From: Candidatus Rifleibacteriota bacterium
GTDB taxonomy: Bacteria; Muiribacteriota; Ozemobacteria; Ozemobacterales; Ozemobacteraceae
NCBI GenBank assembly: GCA_028691595.1
Contig: JAQUZA010000180.1
Location: forward strand, 1-6,634
Direction of reading: 5' to 3'
Length of the DNA stretch: 6,634 nt
Shown here one piece after another: positions 5,504 to 6,634 of this stretch. The notes under the pieces are model-generated. The model had not been told where the DNA came from and did no database searches. It was given only the letters and a program-made list of their open reading frames with translations. Every line of letters starts with the position of its first letter. Position 1 is the first letter of the stretch. A program made the translations under genes and the position numbers.

Positions 5504-6304
5504 TCAGCTCACCTGGAAACTGTCACGTATGCGCAGGCGACTGCGGTCATCAAACATTCGACGGCGCATCAGCCACAGACTGAGTATAACACCAAATCCT
5601 GTTCCTGACGAGATCATAAACATAATGAGAATCTGATAGCGCACCGCGTCGGTTGCCGTGTTTCCAGCAAGAATCTGACCGGTCATCATGCCCGGCAGGC
5701 TCACCAGACCAGCGGCAGCCATTGAATTGATTATCGGAATCAGCCCGGTGCGCACACTTTCGCGCCAGATGTCTTCGATGGCTGCTATCGCTGTCTGACC
5801 AAGAGCAAGGCGCTGTTCGATCACCGCCCGCCGGTTCCAGGCCAGGCCTGAAAAAGTATTCATTGCCAATGCCACGCCATTCATGGTGTTTCCAAGAAGC
5901 ATGCCGAGAATGGGAATGGCGTAGCGCGGGCTGTACCATGGGTCCACTTTGATGACCAGAGTCAGAATCAGCACCATTATTGAAAATGAAGACACCATCA
6001 TTGAGCTGGCACCGATCATAAAGCGCGATGGCCCCTTTACCCTGACTTTCTGCCGCGACATTACTTCATAGCCGGCAGCGGCAAGCATAAGGGCCCAGAT
6101 TAGAAGAACCAGCCAGAAATTAAGGGTGGTAAACACCGCATTCAGAACCAGGCCAATCAGCGAAAGCTGCACCGTGGTGCGCAATGCGGCGATAAGCAGT
6201 GGTCGTTCGATTTCAAGGTGACTGCGAAAACTGATCCAGGCCAGCAATAAAACCAGCAGACCCGCGAGCGAAAGTTCAAAAACTCCGAGGGGAATCACAT
6301 TCAT
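5504..6304 (-). CDS. fetB: FetB/YbbM-family (UPF0014) ABC transporter permease
   Basis: This is a 266-residue integral membrane protein, close to E. coli FetB in length. Hydrophobic segments lie at about 7-24, 36-58, 62-80, 96-118, 128-148, 188-210 and 223-246, so roughly seven membrane spans. Two family hallmarks are clear: PILGMLLGNTMNGVALAM (131-148) and INSMAAAGLVSLPGMMTGQILAG (192-214). The cytoplasmic loop between them (about 153-186) contains E163, R165 and E182-R185, where the ATPase would dock. In E. coli FetAB exports iron and aids resistance to oxidative stress; other members are linked to metal homeostasis, so metal export is likely but not proven here. The ATG overlaps the stop of the upstream ATPase gene by 4 nt (ATGA at 6304-6301), with an RBS-like GAGGAA (6311-6316) inside that gene. 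The two should be translated together. Confidence 0.9.
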   Translation of the reverse strand: MNVIPLGVFELSLAGLLVLLLAWISFRSHLEIERPLLIAALRTTVQLSLIGLVLNAVFTTLNFWLVLLIWALMLAAAGYEVMSRQKVRVKGPSRFMIGASSMMVSSFSIMVLILTLVIKVDPWYSPRYAIPILGMLLGNTMNGVALAMNTFSGLAWNRRAVIEQRLALGQTAIAAIEDIWRESVRTGLIPIINSMAAAGLVSLPGMMTGQILAGNTATDAVRYQILIMFMISSGTGFGVILSLWLMRRRMFDDRSRLRIRDSFQVS

Positions 6305-6634
6305 CGCAACTTCCTCATTTCGCCACCCAATAGCAGGGCGTGATGACAGGCTGCAACCCGCTCGAGCTGCTCGGAATCATGACTTACCCAGATTGCCAGG
6401 CCATGGCAATCATTGAGATAGCGCGTTATAAATTTTTCAACGGCGCTGATATTGCCCTTATCGAGGCTTGCCGTAGGTTCATCGAGAAGCAGAGCCTCGG
6501 GCCGATGCTGCAGCAGTCGCAAAATCGCCAGACGTTGCTTTTCGCCGGTAGACAGGCGGCTTATTTCCCATTTCATGACCTCGGCAGCAAAACCGAGTTC
6601 TGCAAGTGAGGCACTATCAGGCTCACGCCAGAAA
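6301..6634 (-). CDS. fetA: ABC transporter ATP-binding protein, FetA-like, C-terminal half
   Basis: The frame is open to the window edge, leaving 110 visible residues; Walker A and the Q-loop lie outside. Seen in order are the ABC signature LSTGEKQR (27-34 of the visible part; the third residue is Thr rather than the usual Gly), Walker B with the catalytic Glu and D-loop in ALLLDEPTASLD (47-58), and the H-loop in WVSHD (82-86). The ATG at 6576 is internal, because family-like sequence continues before it. The 4-nt overlap with the FetB-family permease identifies it as the partner ATPase of a FetAB-type exporter. The short C-terminus (25 residues after the H-loop Asp) fits a small stand-alone ATPase of about 220 residues. 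The name rests on the permease partner more than on the ATPase itself. Confidence 0.85.
   Translation of the reverse strand, partial: FWREPDSASLAELGFAAEVMKWEISRLSTGEKQRLAILRLLQHRPEALLLDEPTASLDKGNISAVEKFITRYLNDCHGLAIWVSHDSEQLERVAACHHALLLGGEMRKLR

Overview
The window holds eight protein genes, two of them cut by its edges. The DNA is of moderate GC and gene-dense. Signal peptides, a lipobox and a gingipain-like protease suggest a bacterium, probably diderm, with a substantial secreted proteome. The gene set does not fix a phylum, and I see no rRNA, tRNA, phage, transposon or CRISPR signature.

Left part, + strand (1-2050). The C-terminal 220 residues of a gingipain-like cysteine protease (peptidase family C25) end at a strong intrinsic terminator. 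A second hairpin and a plausible promoter follow, and then a complete secreted clostripain-type protease (family C11). Both belong to the caspase-like clan CD, so this is a pair of neighbouring but separately transcribed exported proteases.

Middle, - strand (2063-3076). A 337-residue protein with an N-terminal AlbA_2/Schlafen-type domain and an unrecognised C-terminal half converges on the C11 gene with only 12 bp between the stop codons. Its 142-bp upstream gap holds a tandem 11-bp repeat, a 10-bp palindrome and the terminator of the next operon.

Redox operon, - strand (3168-4557). A promoter, a GTG-started TlpA/ResA-like thioredoxin-fold lipoprotein with an unusual 107-residue Pro/Ala/Glu/Val tail, and a Bcp/PrxQ peroxiredoxin 2 nt downstream form a well-bounded two-gene unit that ends in a Rho-independent terminator. 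One product should act outside the cytoplasmic membrane and the other in the cytoplasm.

Right part, - strand (4677-6634). The C-terminal half of an ABC ATPase overlaps a FetB/YbbM-family permease by 4 nt (ATGA), and a nitrilase-superfamily amidohydrolase follows 32 nt later. This looks like a fetA-fetB-nitrilase operon whose promoter lies beyond the window. FetAB is known in E. coli as a metal (iron) exporter; the link to the nitrilase is unexplained.

Most of the window is ordinary metabolism and protein export. The least explained items are the AlbA_2 protein with its upstream repeats, the TlpA tail, and the long basic insert between the catalytic residues of the C11 protease. I found no clear multi-gene novel system.
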